Of a DNA stretch of 64,000 bases, positions 44,266 through 52,854 are shown piece after piece. Made by a program: the position numbers and the translations under genes. Origin of the DNA: Pseudomonadota bacterium. Lineage in GTDB: Bacteria > Bdellovibrionota > Bacteriovoracia > Bacteriovoracales > Bacteriovoracaceae. Location: the NCBI GenBank assembly GCA_027488375.1, contig JAIYBW010000001.1, positions 124,001 to 188,000 of the forward strand, given 5' to 3'. The notes under the pieces are model-generated. The model saw only the letters and a list, made by a program, of their open reading frames with translations, was not told the origin of the DNA and made no database searches. Every line of letters begins with the position of its first letter. The first letter of the stretch is position 1.

Positions 44266-44984
44266 ATTTTTTAAGTTTTCTTTTTCTCATCCTCATAGTG
44301 AGTTCACAAGCTAAAGTTGTATTGATTGATCCTGGCCATGGTGGTGAGGAATCCGGTGCTGTTGGTAAGCTTGATGAAAAAGGAACTCGTAAGATATTTG
44401 AAAAAGATCTTTCACTCAGGCTTGCTAAAAAAATTAAAGAAGAACTTTCAAAACATACGACCACCTATTTAACTCGAAGCCTTGATCGATTAGTCAGTTT
44501 GCAAGAGCGGGCCGATCTGGCTGACCTTGTGAAAGCGGACCTATTTCTCTCAATTCATTTTAATTCATCGCCTAATATAAAAAGCCATGGATTTGAGCTC
44601 TATTATTTAGATAACAATTCAAATGTTGCCACTCAAAAAGTAGAGAGAGCTGAAAATCTTAATTTAAAAGGTGAAGAACTCATCGTGAATCAGATTTTAG
44701 TTGATCTTGTTGTCCAACAAACAGTTCACCATTCAAGACAGCTTTCAACTTATGTTCATGAAAAAGTGAAACCTGTGATCAAAAAAAATCAAATTGAAGA
44801 CAGGGGAATCAAGCCGGGATTATTTTACGTCTTAGCTCTGTCTAAGCGACCAGGACTCTTAGTTGAGGTAGGGTTTGTTTCAAATCGTCTTGAATTAAAG
44901 AAAGTAAATGAGGATAGATTTATGGATGAAATGGCCAAAGCCATTTCATCTGGAGTTGTTGCATTTATCAATAAGAGTAAGTAG
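44262..44984 (+). CDS. N-acetylmuramoyl-L-alanine amidase
   Basis: This 240-residue zinc amidase (Amidase_3 family) has a signal peptide (about 1-17), the zinc-site motif VVLIDPGHGGEESGAVG, LFLSIHFNSSPN (second His) and a C-terminal LLVEVGFVSNRLE with the catalytic Glu. It cuts the stem peptide from MurNAc. ATGA overlap with the SpoIID gene indicates coupling; the pair matches the sequence amidase then SpoIID known from spore engulfment. Confidence 0.92.
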   Translation: MNFLSFLFLILIVSSQAKVVLIDPGHGGEESGAVGKLDEKGTRKIFEKDLSLRLAKKIKEELSKHTTTYLTRSLDRLVSLQERADLADLVKADLFLSIHFNSSPNIKSHGFELYYLDNNSNVATQKVERAENLNLKGEELIVNQILVDLVVQQTVHHSRQLSTYVHEKVKPVIKKNQIEDRGIKPGLFYVLALSKRPGLLVEVGFVSNRLELKKVNEDRFMDEMAKAISSGVVAFINKSK

Positions 44985-44996
44985 CTAATTTAGTTT

Positions 44997-45596
44997 TTAA
45001 CGCTGACAGAATGAAAATCTTTGTCTTAAAGATGATCCACCTGGGGAGAGAGCTCTAAAGTTCGCCTGTGTACCATCTGGAAAGGCCATATTGGCAGCTG
45101 TTATGTATTTAACTGCACAGTCCGTAGCATTTCCTAAGAGTATTTGAGGGAATAAAGTACCTTGACCAGAAACTGGACGAGGGCAAAGATAAGCGACAAA
45201 TGTTGGGTTATTAGAGCCGTCGCCAATAACAGCGGCAACATCTCCGAAAGATGTTACACCAACGTACATCTCTCCTCTCGTCACGATATAAGGCATTGAA
45301 ACGCGAGTCGTGACTAGCTGTCTGTTAAAAACTGATTGGCCATAGTATCCAGCTCCACTCAAAATACACGGATTTTCCTGCTGTACCTGATTAAGGCTGA
45401 CTCCACCAAATGAGTAGGGAGAGTTAAAGTTATTAATACTGTAGTTTTGATACTGTAAACATTGTCCATTAGGTCCTGGACTCACACAGTAGCGAGAGCT
45501 ATAAACTCCACCTGCTCGGCCAGATTCATTATTTTTACCACACCCAAAGAGGGCCAAAAGGGATGAGAGAATGAGTGTAGAAGACAATAGTTTCAT
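44997..45596 (-). CDS. Lipoprotein of unknown function
   Basis: ATG 45596 has AAGGAG 7 nt upstream and gives MKLLSSTLILSSLLALFGC, with lipobox LFGC; the longer frame to 45626 is rejected. It is 199 residues, Cys-containing (YCVSPGPNGQC, CILSG, YLCPRP, DCAVKY, FCQR), Tyr/Asn/Ser-rich, and beta-like. No family recognised. It is convergent with the amidase gene. Confidence 0.68.
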   Translation of the reverse strand: MKLLSSTLILSSLLALFGCGKNNESGRAGGVYSSRYCVSPGPNGQCLQYQNYSINNFNSPYSFGGVSLNQVQQENPCILSGAGYYGQSVFNRQLVTTRVSMPYIVTRGEMYVGVTSFGDVAAVIGDGSNNPTFVAYLCPRPVSGQGTLFPQILLGNATDCAVKYITAANMAFPDGTQANFRALSPGGSSLRQRFSFCQR

Positions 45597-45760
45597 GTAA
45601 AGACTCCTTCGTCCTAGACGATTCATGGACCATATCGGTTAGTTACCCCTGAGAACTTTAGTAAAAAATTTTTAGCGGCATTTATTTGAGTTATTTGATC
45701 CAATAGAAACAGCCATTTCTGCCTAGTTTTAAGTGCTTAGATAAGGTATATACTCAAGTC

Positions 45761-46708
45761 ATGACGATTCCATTTACTAAAATCAAACAAGAACTACGTC
45801 GAGTTTTTAAAACTGAAGACTCTCGATTCATTATCTCGACTGGAATAAAAGTCACGGCTATCTCTTTTATTATCAATATTATTGTTTATGGTTTTCTTTT
45901 CCAGGTAATGCGTCTTAATCATGCCTTTTTTAAGGCCAATGGTTTTTCAGATATCATTGATGAGTCTGTTTTTTATGATTTCTTGATTTCTGAGGTGGTT
46001 GAAAATCTAACTCTCTTTTTTATATTCCACATTGTCCTCTTTTTTATTGGGACATATGTTGGTTGGCTCATTTTGCGACCTTTCAAAAATATTGGGGATT
46101 ATTGTGAGCAGGTGATTGAGAATCCCAACTTTGTTTATAAGGTTGATGAGTATAGTACTTATAAATTATTAACTCGATTCTCTGAATTCTTTTTTGAGTT
46201 CCTTCGTGAGTCTAGAAGAAAAGGCGAGATTGTTTCTAATAGTATTCCGCCTCAGTACGCAAAAATTCATCAGCCTGTTCCGGATAGAATTTTTATGCTC
46301 CACTTCGGGATTTTGCTTATCATTATCGCTTTAGCAACAAGTGTTTTTATGATCCAGAATACTTCAATCATTTTTCAAAATATGATTGAGCTTGCTCAGC
46401 ATAATCTACACAATCCAAAGATTTCAAATCGCTTCTTCAATCATCAGATGTTTATTATTGATGATACTGTGGCCCTTAGTATTATTCTCATCGCTATTTT
46501 TTATATTGCTCTTGGTTTTCATCTTTATGAAAAAGTTTCTGGTGCAGCTTTTGGAATTTTTTCGACCATGAGATCTTTCATGAAAGGCAACCGGTTTAGT
46601 CGGGTACACCTTGTTGGTTACGCCTATATTCGAGATTATACGAGAAAATTTAACAAGTACTTAGATTACATGCAGAATAATTTTGATAAAGATAAGCCGA
46701 AAGGTTGA
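45761..46708 (+). CDS. Four-helix integral membrane protein
   Basis: The 315-residue protein has hydrophobic segments at about residues 25-50, 80-105, 180-205 and 235-260, a duplicated helix-loop-helix with LRPFKNIGDYCEQVI after the second helix and a similar basic stretch after the fourth, as in HAMP-like linkers. No histidine kinase or methyl-accepting domain is present. The function is unknown. The next gene, a DsbA-like lipoprotein, is 75 bp on. Confidence 0.6.
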   Translation: MTIPFTKIKQELRRVFKTEDSRFIISTGIKVTAISFIINIIVYGFLFQVMRLNHAFFKANGFSDIIDESVFYDFLISEVVENLTLFFIFHIVLFFIGTYVGWLILRPFKNIGDYCEQVIENPNFVYKVDEYSTYKLLTRFSEFFFEFLRESRRKGEIVSNSIPPQYAKIHQPVPDRIFMLHFGILLIIIALATSVFMIQNTSIIFQNMIELAQHNLHNPKISNRFFNHQMFIIDDTVALSIILIAIFYIALGFHLYEKVSGAAFGIFSTMRSFMKGNRFSRVHLVGYAYIRDYTRKFNKYLDYMQNNFDKDKPKG

Positions 46709-46783
46709 AAAGCTTTATTACTTTCATTACCATAGACTCAATATTTTAATACCTCCCCTTCATTTGTTAAAAGGAAACTAAAA

Positions 46784-47563
46784 ATGAAAACTAGCATGCT
46801 TTTAATTGCAGCTCTTTTTGTTGTGACTGCTTGTACATCAAAAGATGATCTCAAAAAATTAATCAAAGATAATCCTGAAATTATCACTGAAGCCATCGAA
46901 GCTCATCCTGAGAAATTTATCGATGCTTTAAATAATGCTGTTAAGGTTGCTCAAGAAGGGCAAGGTAAAAAGCGTGAAGAAGAAGAGAAGAAAGCTCTTG
47001 AAGAAAGTTTTGATAAGCCACTTCAGGCAATATTAGCTCCAAATGAGGCTTTCCGTGGTGATGCTAATGCACCTATTACTCTAATTGAATACTCTGACTT
47101 TGAATGTCCTTTTTGCTCTCGTGGTTTCAACACTGTTATGGAGCTTATGGAAAAGTATAAAGGCAAAATCCGTTTTGCTTATAAGCATCTTCCATTAAGC
47201 TTTCACCCACAAGCGATGCCAGCTTCTCAGTATTTTGAAGCTATTAAATTACAAAGTGCTGAAAAAGCATGGCAGTTTCACGATGAAATTTATAAAAATC
47301 AAAGAAAGCTTCAGAATGGAGAAGCTTTCCTTAAAGATATTGCTAAGAAGTTAAAAGTAGATATGGCCAAACTTGCTAAAGATGTTAAATCTGAAGTGGT
47401 TCAAAAGAAAATTGATGCTGATATGGCCGAAGCTGCAAAATTTGGTTTCCAGGGGACTCCAGGATTTCTCTTAAATGGTATCCCTGTTAAAGGTGCTTAC
47501 CCAACTTCACATTTTGATGGATTAATCGATGAGTTGAAGAAGCGTGGTAAAATTACTCTTTAG
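46784..47563 (+). CDS. DsbA-like thioredoxin-fold lipoprotein
   Basis: Lipobox VTAC (Cys17) anchors it. After a helical N-terminal part (about 20-80) comes a DsbA/thioredoxin domain: SDFECPFCSRGFNTVMEL, active-site CPFC, with FAYKHLPL and cis-proline FQGTPGFLLNG. It is 259 residues. It should catalyse disulfide exchange in the periplasm, tethered to a membrane. The start has AAAGG upstream. A strong terminator closes it. Confidence 0.9.
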   Translation: MKTSMLLIAALFVVTACTSKDDLKKLIKDNPEIITEAIEAHPEKFIDALNNAVKVAQEGQGKKREEEEKKALEESFDKPLQAILAPNEAFRGDANAPITLIEYSDFECPFCSRGFNTVMELMEKYKGKIRFAYKHLPLSFHPQAMPASQYFEAIKLQSAEKAWQFHDEIYKNQRKLQNGEAFLKDIAKKLKVDMAKLAKDVKSEVVQKKIDADMAEAAKFGFQGTPGFLLNGIPVKGAYPTSHFDGLIDELKKRGKITL

Positions 47564-47588
47564 TATTTTAACAAATGTTTTAATCAAG

Positions 47589-47616
47589 AACCCCGGCCTG
47601 TGCCGGGGTTTTTTTT
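47589..47616 (+). terminator. Terminator before the flagellar operon
   Basis: The AACCCCGGC/GCCGGGGTT stem with a CTGT loop (47589-47610) is followed by T8. Confidence 0.96.
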
Positions 47617-47658
47617 ACTCAAAAATCTTACCTGAGCATTTCGCCATGTCATTTACCG

Positions 47659-47675
47659 GTAGGCAATTTTTGCCT
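47659..47675. promoter_or_regulatory. Inverted repeat upstream of fliL, candidate operator
   Basis: TAGGCAA, a 3-nt spacer, TTGCCTA: a 7-bp perfect inverted repeat about 50 bp upstream of the predicted -35. Confidence 0.4.
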
Positions 47676-47720
47676 ATTCTAAGAAAAGAGGAAAAATCTT
47701 CCACCATGATAGGGACGTTC

Positions 47721-47749
47721 TTGCTTGAATTGCCTAGGAAAGTTATAAT
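47721..47749 (+). promoter_or_regulatory. Sigma70-like promoter of the flagellar operon
   Basis: A perfect TATAAT (47744-47749) with a 17-bp spacer to TTGCTT (47721-47726). It gives a leader of about 40 nt before fliL ATG 47796 (site AAAGG). No clear sigma54 or FliA consensus was seen. Confidence 0.45.
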
Positions 47750-47795
47750 TTTGACTGAGGCTCCCGAGGATTGGGAATTAAGCTAAAAGGTACAA

Positions 47796-48350
47796 ATGGC
47801 CGAAGAAAATAAACCAGGACAGGTTACTCCACCGACAGAGGGCTCCTCGTCTAAAAATCCGCTACTCATGATACTCATGTTGGTTAATATCGTGGCCATG
47901 GGAATGGTGGCCTATCTTCAGTTTCAATTCATGCAATTAGAAGCAAAACGTCCTGATCTTACCCAACTCTTAAAAGAGAAAGATAATCCGTCCCAACCAC
48001 AAGGTGAGGCGGCGACTGAACAAAAAACAACAGAAGTTGTTAAAAAAGAAAATCTTCTCACTTTAGATAGCTTTACTGTGAATCTTGCTCAAGGTGAAGG
48101 GCCTCGGCGCTATGTGCGACTAGATGCTGTTTTAAAAATGAGTGCTGATGCGAAAGCTCCTGAGTTTGAGGCAAGAAAGCCTCAAATTAGAGATACTATC
48201 ATTAGTATTTTAAATACTAAAAGAGCTGAGGACCTTCTCAAAAAAGAAGGAAAAAGTTTTTTGAAAGAAGAGATTAAAGCTTCAATTAATTCATTTTTAA
48301 TAGATGGAAGTGTTGAAGATATTTACTACATAAGCTTTCAAATTAACTAA
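47796..48350 (+). CDS. fliL: Flagellar basal body protein FliL
   Basis: The 184-residue protein is typical FliL: a Pro/Thr/Ser-rich cytoplasmic start, one transmembrane helix (about 24-43), a linker, and a C-terminal stomatin-like domain: LDSFTVNLAQGEGPRRYVRLDAVLKMS and RDTIISILNTKRAEDLLKKEGK. It stabilises stators around the rotor. It is the first gene of the operon and ends in a hairpin before fliM. Confidence 0.93.
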   Translation: MAEENKPGQVTPPTEGSSSKNPLLMILMLVNIVAMGMVAYLQFQFMQLEAKRPDLTQLLKEKDNPSQPQGEAATEQKTTEVVKKENLLTLDSFTVNLAQGEGPRRYVRLDAVLKMSADAKAPEFEARKPQIRDTIISILNTKRAEDLLKKEGKSFLKEEIKASINSFLIDGSVEDIYYISFQIN

Positions 48351-48369
48351 TAAGCAGGATGCTTATTAG
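48347..48369 (+). promoter_or_regulatory. Intercistronic hairpin fliL-fliM
   Basis: The perfect 9-bp repeat CTAATAAGC/GCTTATTAG with a 5-nt loop begins at the fliL stop codon. There is no T run, so it is more likely an mRNA-stability or processing element than a terminator. Confidence 0.6.
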
Positions 48370-48393
48370 ATTAAATTCCCAGGAGGGGAGACT

Positions 48394-49386
48394 ATGGCCC
48401 AAGTATTGAGCCAAGATGAAGTAGACGCCTTACTGAACGCTGTAAATGATGACAGTGATGGTGGTGGACAGTTAGGCGGAGATTCAGGTTTTGATGAGGC
48501 AGAGGAAAGCGATGCCAATATTCAGCCTTATGATCTTACGAACCAAGATAGGGTTATTCGTGGTCGAATGCCTATTTTGGAAATTATTTACGAAAGATTT
48601 ATTCGTCAATTTCGTGTATCACTCTCAAACTCTCTTCGAAAAATTTCAACGATCTCTATGATTTCAACGGATCTTTTGAAGTTTGGTGAATTCGTCAATA
48701 CACTCCCGATTCCTTCTTGCATGTGTATTATGCGATTCAACGAACTCAGAGGCCCGGCCCTGATTGTATTTGAATCAAAACTTGCCTATGCCATTATTGA
48801 TTCTTACTTCGGTGGCACAGATCGACCATTCACAAAAATTGAAGGCAAAGAATTTACATCCATTGAACTGTCTTTCATGAGAAGAGTCATGGATATGGCC
48901 ATCAGTGATTTAGAGGATGCCTGGGCTCCAGTTCATAAAATTGATGCTCAATACTCTCGAACAGAAATCAATCCACAGTTTGTGGGTGTTGTTCCTCCGT
49001 CAGATGTTATTATAACAACGACCTTTGAAGTTGAGTTTGAATCAGCTTCAGGGACAATCATGGTTGTTATTCCCTATTCAACTATTGAGCCCATTAAGCA
49101 AAAACTTTCATCTAGTTTTCAGGCCGATAACGATGTTGTTGATACTTTATGGACACGTTCGATGCAAGGTCATGTTCACGAATCTGAGGCCACAGCGATC
49201 GTAAAATTAGGCGAAACAGAGATGTCTATTGGGGATCTTATTGGTCTTCAAGTAGGAGATATTATCCCTCTCTCTCAAGAAGTTTCTGGTGAATTAGATC
49301 TTGAGATAGAAGATGCTAAAAAACTTAAATGTCTGATCGGTGTCTATAAAGGAAACAGGGCCGTACAGATCACCCGTCGAATTTAA
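48394..49386 (+). CDS. fliM: Flagellar motor switch protein FliM
   Basis: The 330-residue protein begins with LSQDEVDALLNAV, the CheY-P-binding N-terminal motif. The middle domain contains FGEFVNTLPIPSCMCIMRF and YFGGTDRPF. The C-terminal SpoA domain binds FliN. It forms the rotor C-ring with FliG and FliN. AGGAGG is 8 nt upstream. The 15-bp gap to fliN shows coupling. Confidence 0.96.
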   Translation: MAQVLSQDEVDALLNAVNDDSDGGGQLGGDSGFDEAEESDANIQPYDLTNQDRVIRGRMPILEIIYERFIRQFRVSLSNSLRKISTISMISTDLLKFGEFVNTLPIPSCMCIMRFNELRGPALIVFESKLAYAIIDSYFGGTDRPFTKIEGKEFTSIELSFMRRVMDMAISDLEDAWAPVHKIDAQYSRTEINPQFVGVVPPSDVIITTTFEVEFESASGTIMVVIPYSTIEPIKQKLSSSFQADNDVVDTLWTRSMQGHVHESEATAIVKLGETEMSIGDLIGLQVGDIIPLSQEVSGELDLEIEDAKKLKCLIGVYKGNRAVQITRRI

Positions 49387-49401
49387 TAAAAGGAAATAAA
49401 T

Positions 49402-49758
49402 ATGGCGTCAACAGAAATGGCAGACAACAGTAAAGATGCAATTCGTGAACTGGCCGACCAAATAAAGGCTGGAGATGATGCTCTCAATAAATTAAAAGTA
49501 CAAAACTTAGATTTCATTTTAGATATTCCTCTAAAAGTAAGTGTGGAACTAGGGCGAGCGAAAGTTGTGATCAAGGATTTACTACAACTTGGACAAGGGT
49601 CTGTGCTAGAGCTAGATAAGTTGGCCGGTGAACCACTTGAAGTCCTTGTTAATGGCAAGCTCGTTGCAAGAGGTGAGGTTGTGGTCGTGAACGAAAAATT
49701 CGGTATTCGACTCACAGATATCATAAGTCCACTAGAGCGTATCGAATCTTTAAAGTAA
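49402..49758 (+). CDS. fliN: Flagellar motor switch protein FliN
   Basis: The 118-residue protein has a helical N-terminal part and a SpoA domain: [69 protein letters not shown], the FliN signature. It forms the lower C-ring and binds FliH for export. Confidence 0.96.
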   Translation: MASTEMADNSKDAIRELADQIKAGDDALNKLKVQNLDFILDIPLKVSVELGRAKVVIKDLLQLGQGSVLELDKLAGEPLEVLVNGKLVARGEVVVVNEKFGIRLTDIISPLERIESLK

Positions 49759-49795
49759 GTATAAGTTTTCTCGTCAACCAGGAAGGATGACTGTT

Positions 49796-51022
49796 ATGAA
49801 AAAGTTTTTAGGATTTTCAATTGTAGCCTTAATGGCATCATTTAATTCTTTCGCTGGTGTCAAAGTGACTTCAGTGGATCTAACCACCAATGGATCAAAT
49901 GGGTTTGTAAACATTTCATTGGATGGAAGAACAAATGATCTTCCAGATGTAAAAGTTTTTGGAAGAATGATTGAAGTCACACTTACTGGTTCAGAGGGCT
50001 TTAATGCCATCTTTAAAAATGTCCGTGGAGCTCAACTTTCGGCCAATAGTTTAAATGGAAAAGCGGTTATAAAGGCTATTTTACCTTATGAAATTCCTTC
50101 TCAATCAGTCGAAGTTGGTTTTAAAAATTCTCAAATAGAAGTGATCTTTCCAAGAGGAAATGCGGCCCTTAAAGAAGCAAAAACGGCTTATGAAGGCTCA
50201 GCGATTTCTCCTCAGGAAATTAAACCGGTTAAAATCCAAACCCCACCTGTTGCTCCTAAGGCGACTCAAAACACGGCAGCGCCTGTGATTGATAAAGTAA
50301 CTGAGAATAAAGTTTCGAAAGAAATTCTTAATGAAGATTATCTCAATAAATTGATGAAGGAAGAGGGGACAAAGAAGGTTGAAGAAAAAGTAGATCAGGC
50401 TCAGGCCACTGACGTCGTTAATGTAAAACAATCTGCCATGGCAAAAGTTGATACAAAAATTAATAACGCCCGCTCAGGAGCTGTTCCAAAAGCTTCAGAG
50501 TCTAATAATCAATTCTCATTTGCTGGTTATGCTTTTAAGTTTACGATTTTTTTAGCTTTTGTTTTAGGACTTTTTTATGGAATTGTTCAACTCTTGAAAA
50601 AAGGTGTTTTTAAAAGAGGAAAACTTGGTTTTTTAAATAATTCTCAGATGATTGAAGTCTTAAGTACGACTTATGTTGCTCCAAAAAGATCATTATTAGT
50701 TGTTAAGGCCCATAAGCAAATTTTTTTAGTGGCGAACTCTGAGAGTGGACTCACTTTTCTTTCTGAAATGACGGATACAAATGGACTCATTAAAGAAGGC
50801 GAAAAGTTTGTCACAGGTACGAATTTTGATATGAATTTAGGAACTGCAGAACAAAATCCAGATATTGAAAACTTTTTAAAAGTTAAAGAAAATATCATGG
50901 AATCGACTCCAATAAACGAAGATAAAGGCCTCGCTAAGATTGCAGTCGCGAAGGATATCGTTAAGTTTTCTGATGAGCTTAAGAAAAAAGCAAAAAAATT
51001 AAAGCCGATTGAGTTCAATTAA
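49796..51022 (+). CDS. fliO: FliO-like export protein with periplasmic AMIN-like domain
   Basis: ATG 49796 has GGAAGGA about 8 nt upstream and starts a signal peptide (about 1-20, NSFAG); 408 residues. Residues about 20-125 are a beta-rich domain like AMIN (VNISLDGRTNDLPDVKVFGRMIEVTLTG). A Lys/Ala/Gln-rich linker leads to a transmembrane helix near 245-270, then a FliO domain: QMIEVLSTTYVAPKRSLLVVKAHKQIFLVANSESGLTFLSEM. FliO helps assemble FliP in the export gate. It is far larger than usual FliO (about 100-150 residues). Confidence 0.82.
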   Translation: MKKFLGFSIVALMASFNSFAGVKVTSVDLTTNGSNGFVNISLDGRTNDLPDVKVFGRMIEVTLTGSEGFNAIFKNVRGAQLSANSLNGKAVIKAILPYEIPSQSVEVGFKNSQIEVIFPRGNAALKEAKTAYEGSAISPQEIKPVKIQTPPVAPKATQNTAAPVIDKVTENKVSKEILNEDYLNKLMKEEGTKKVEEKVDQAQATDVVNVKQSAMAKVDTKINNARSGAVPKASESNNQFSFAGYAFKFTIFLAFVLGLFYGIVQLLKKGVFKRGKLGFLNNSQMIEVLSTTYVAPKRSLLVVKAHKQIFLVANSESGLTFLSEMTDTNGLIKEGEKFVTGTNFDMNLGTAEQNPDIENFLKVKENIMESTPINEDKGLAKIAVAKDIVKFSDELKKKAKKLKPIEFN

Positions 51023-51038
51023 GACTAAAGGTCTAGAC

Positions 51039-51782
51039 ATGAAGTTATCTCCTAAAGTTGTCTTATTCTTCATGTCAGTTCTCCTGGCTTCACCAGTTTA
51101 TGCTCAGAATGCGAACTTGCCTGGCGTTAATGTAAATTTTGGTCAGGGCACTAATCTCGTGGATACGATGGAAGTGCTCTTGCTCTTTACAGTTCTTACT
51201 CTCGCACCGGCCATCATCATTCTTTGTACTTCTTTTACTCGAATCGTTGTGGTTCTTTCATTTATGAGGCAGGCCCTTGGCACACAGAACATGCCACCGA
51301 ATCAGCTCTTGATTGGTTTTGCTTTATTCCTCTCTATATTTGTGATGATGCCAACTGGTGAAAGCATTTATAAAAATTCAATTCAACCTTATCAGGCGAA
51401 ACAAATTGACGCCACTCAAGCACTTAAAGGATTAGAGAAAGATCTTCGTGCTTTCATGGAAAAACATGTAAGAAAAGCTGATATCGGACTTTTTTATGAT
51501 GTCACTGGAGCTGCTGCTCCGGAAGATATTAGAGGTGTTCCCACTCATTATCTCATTCCCGCCTTTATCATTTCAGAACTTAAAACAGCTTTTCAGATTG
51601 GTTTTTTACTCTACATCCCCTTTATTGTTTTAGATATGGTTGTAGCTTCAGTTTTAATGGCCATGGGGATGATGATGTTACCTCCAATGCTTGTATCGAT
51701 GCCTTTTAAATTATTACTTTTTGTACTTGTTGATGGTTGGCAGTTAGTAACGGGAGCGATTCTTCGCTCTTTTAATACTTAA
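51039..51782 (+). CDS. fliP: Flagellar export gate protein FliP
   Basis: ATG 51039 is preferred over an upstream TTG; 247 residues. Signal peptide, then VDTMEVLLLFTVLTLAPAIIILCTSFTRIVVVLSFMRQALGTQNMPPNQLLIGFALFLSIFVMMP, the FliP signature, and GMMMLPPMLVSMPFKLLLFVLVDGW at the end. It is a core subunit of the FliPQR pore. Confidence 0.97.
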   Translation: MKLSPKVVLFFMSVLLASPVYAQNANLPGVNVNFGQGTNLVDTMEVLLLFTVLTLAPAIIILCTSFTRIVVVLSFMRQALGTQNMPPNQLLIGFALFLSIFVMMPTGESIYKNSIQPYQAKQIDATQALKGLEKDLRAFMEKHVRKADIGLFYDVTGAAAPEDIRGVPTHYLIPAFIISELKTAFQIGFLLYIPFIVLDMVVASVLMAMGMMMLPPMLVSMPFKLLLFVLVDGWQLVTGAILRSFNT

Positions 51783-51793
51783 GGGAGTTCGCC

Positions 51794-52066
51794 ATGGAAA
51801 ATGACTTTGTTGTTGAAGTAGTTAGTCAGGCGATGAAAGTCACCCTCATGCTCTCAGCTCCCATGCTTATTGGAGCCTTAGTTGTGGGTGTGCTCGTCTC
51901 TATTTTTCAGGCCGTCACTCAAATCAACGAACAAACGCTTTCCTTTATTCCAAAAATTCTAGTTATCATTGCTGCTCTTGTTATTTTTAGTCCCTGGATG
52001 ATGGAAACAATGGTTTCTTATACCCAGGATCTTTTCACCAGCATTCCAGAACTTATTAGGCGCTAA
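51794..52066 (+). CDS. fliQ: Flagellar export gate protein FliQ
   Basis: The 90-residue protein has two membrane helices and the conserved SAPMLIGALVVGVLVSIFQAVTQINEQTLSFIPKI. It is a subunit of the FliPQR pore. Its last base is the first base of fliR. Confidence 0.96.
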   Translation: MENDFVVEVVSQAMKVTLMLSAPMLIGALVVGVLVSIFQAVTQINEQTLSFIPKILVIIAALVIFSPWMMETMVSYTQDLFTSIPELIRR

Positions 52067-52845
52067 TGAATATATCCATTCTTGATCAGCAGGTTTTCCT
52101 TGCCTTCTGGATGGGGTTTTCTCGTTGGATTGCTGTGCTTTTCCAGCTTCCTTTATTTGATAACGTCTCAGTTCCCATGATTGTAAAAATTCTCACGAGC
52201 TTTCTCATCGCTTTTGCCTTTTTTCCAGAAACTCAGGGCACACTTCTTGCAGAAGTACAAATGGTGGGAGTTGATAACATTTGGATTCTCATGATGTTTC
52301 ATACAACAACTGGGTTAATTATTGGATTTTTGGTGAAGTGTATTATGAGTTTATTTGTGGCAACTGGTAATATTCTGACCCAACAAGTAGGGTATGCTTC
52401 AGTAAGCTATTTTGACCCCACTCAAGGTCAGCAAGTTGGCCCTTTTGAAAGATTGGTAGAATGGACCATGATTATTCTCGTTCTTTCATCAGGAGCATTG
52501 GTACCGATGTTTAAAGGTGTTTTTGAGTCCTTCTTTTCTGTCAATTTCTTAAATGCGGATAAAATGCTCAAAACGCCAGAGTATTTTGTGTTATTCTTTA
52601 AGTCAGCATTTACTGCCTCGATCCTTTTGGCGGGGCCACTTATTTTTGCAAATTTATTGATGAATTTAGTGATGGGAATTTTGGCCCGAACTGTTCCTCA
52701 GATGAATGTTTTGCAAGTAAGCTTTGTAGTGAATATTGGACTTGGGTTACTTCTTTTCTTAGGAATAGCAGAGGAGTTTTTCCAGGTAAGTTTTGAACTA
52801 TATGTAGAAAAACTAGGGAATTGGTATCAATTTCTTTCCCGATAG
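52066..52845 (+). CDS. fliR: Flagellar export gate protein FliR
   Basis: The 259-residue protein has about six hydrophobic helices with conserved VKCIMSLFVATGNILTQQVGYASVSYFDP and GILARTVPQMNVLQVSFVVNIGLGLLL. It completes the FliPQR pore. The start overlaps the fliQ stop; flhB starts 9 bp after it. Confidence 0.96.
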   Translation: MNISILDQQVFLAFWMGFSRWIAVLFQLPLFDNVSVPMIVKILTSFLIAFAFFPETQGTLLAEVQMVGVDNIWILMMFHTTTGLIIGFLVKCIMSLFVATGNILTQQVGYASVSYFDPTQGQQVGPFERLVEWTMIILVLSSGALVPMFKGVFESFFSVNFLNADKMLKTPEYFVLFFKSAFTASILLAGPLIFANLLMNLVMGILARTVPQMNVLQVSFVVNIGLGLLLFLGIAEEFFQVSFELYVEKLGNWYQFLSR

Positions 52846-52854
52846 AGGCATAGG

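Noticed and set aside
47544-47786. 80-codon frame before fliL
   Set aside because: It starts inside the DsbA-like gene and spans a strong terminator and the flagellar promoter.
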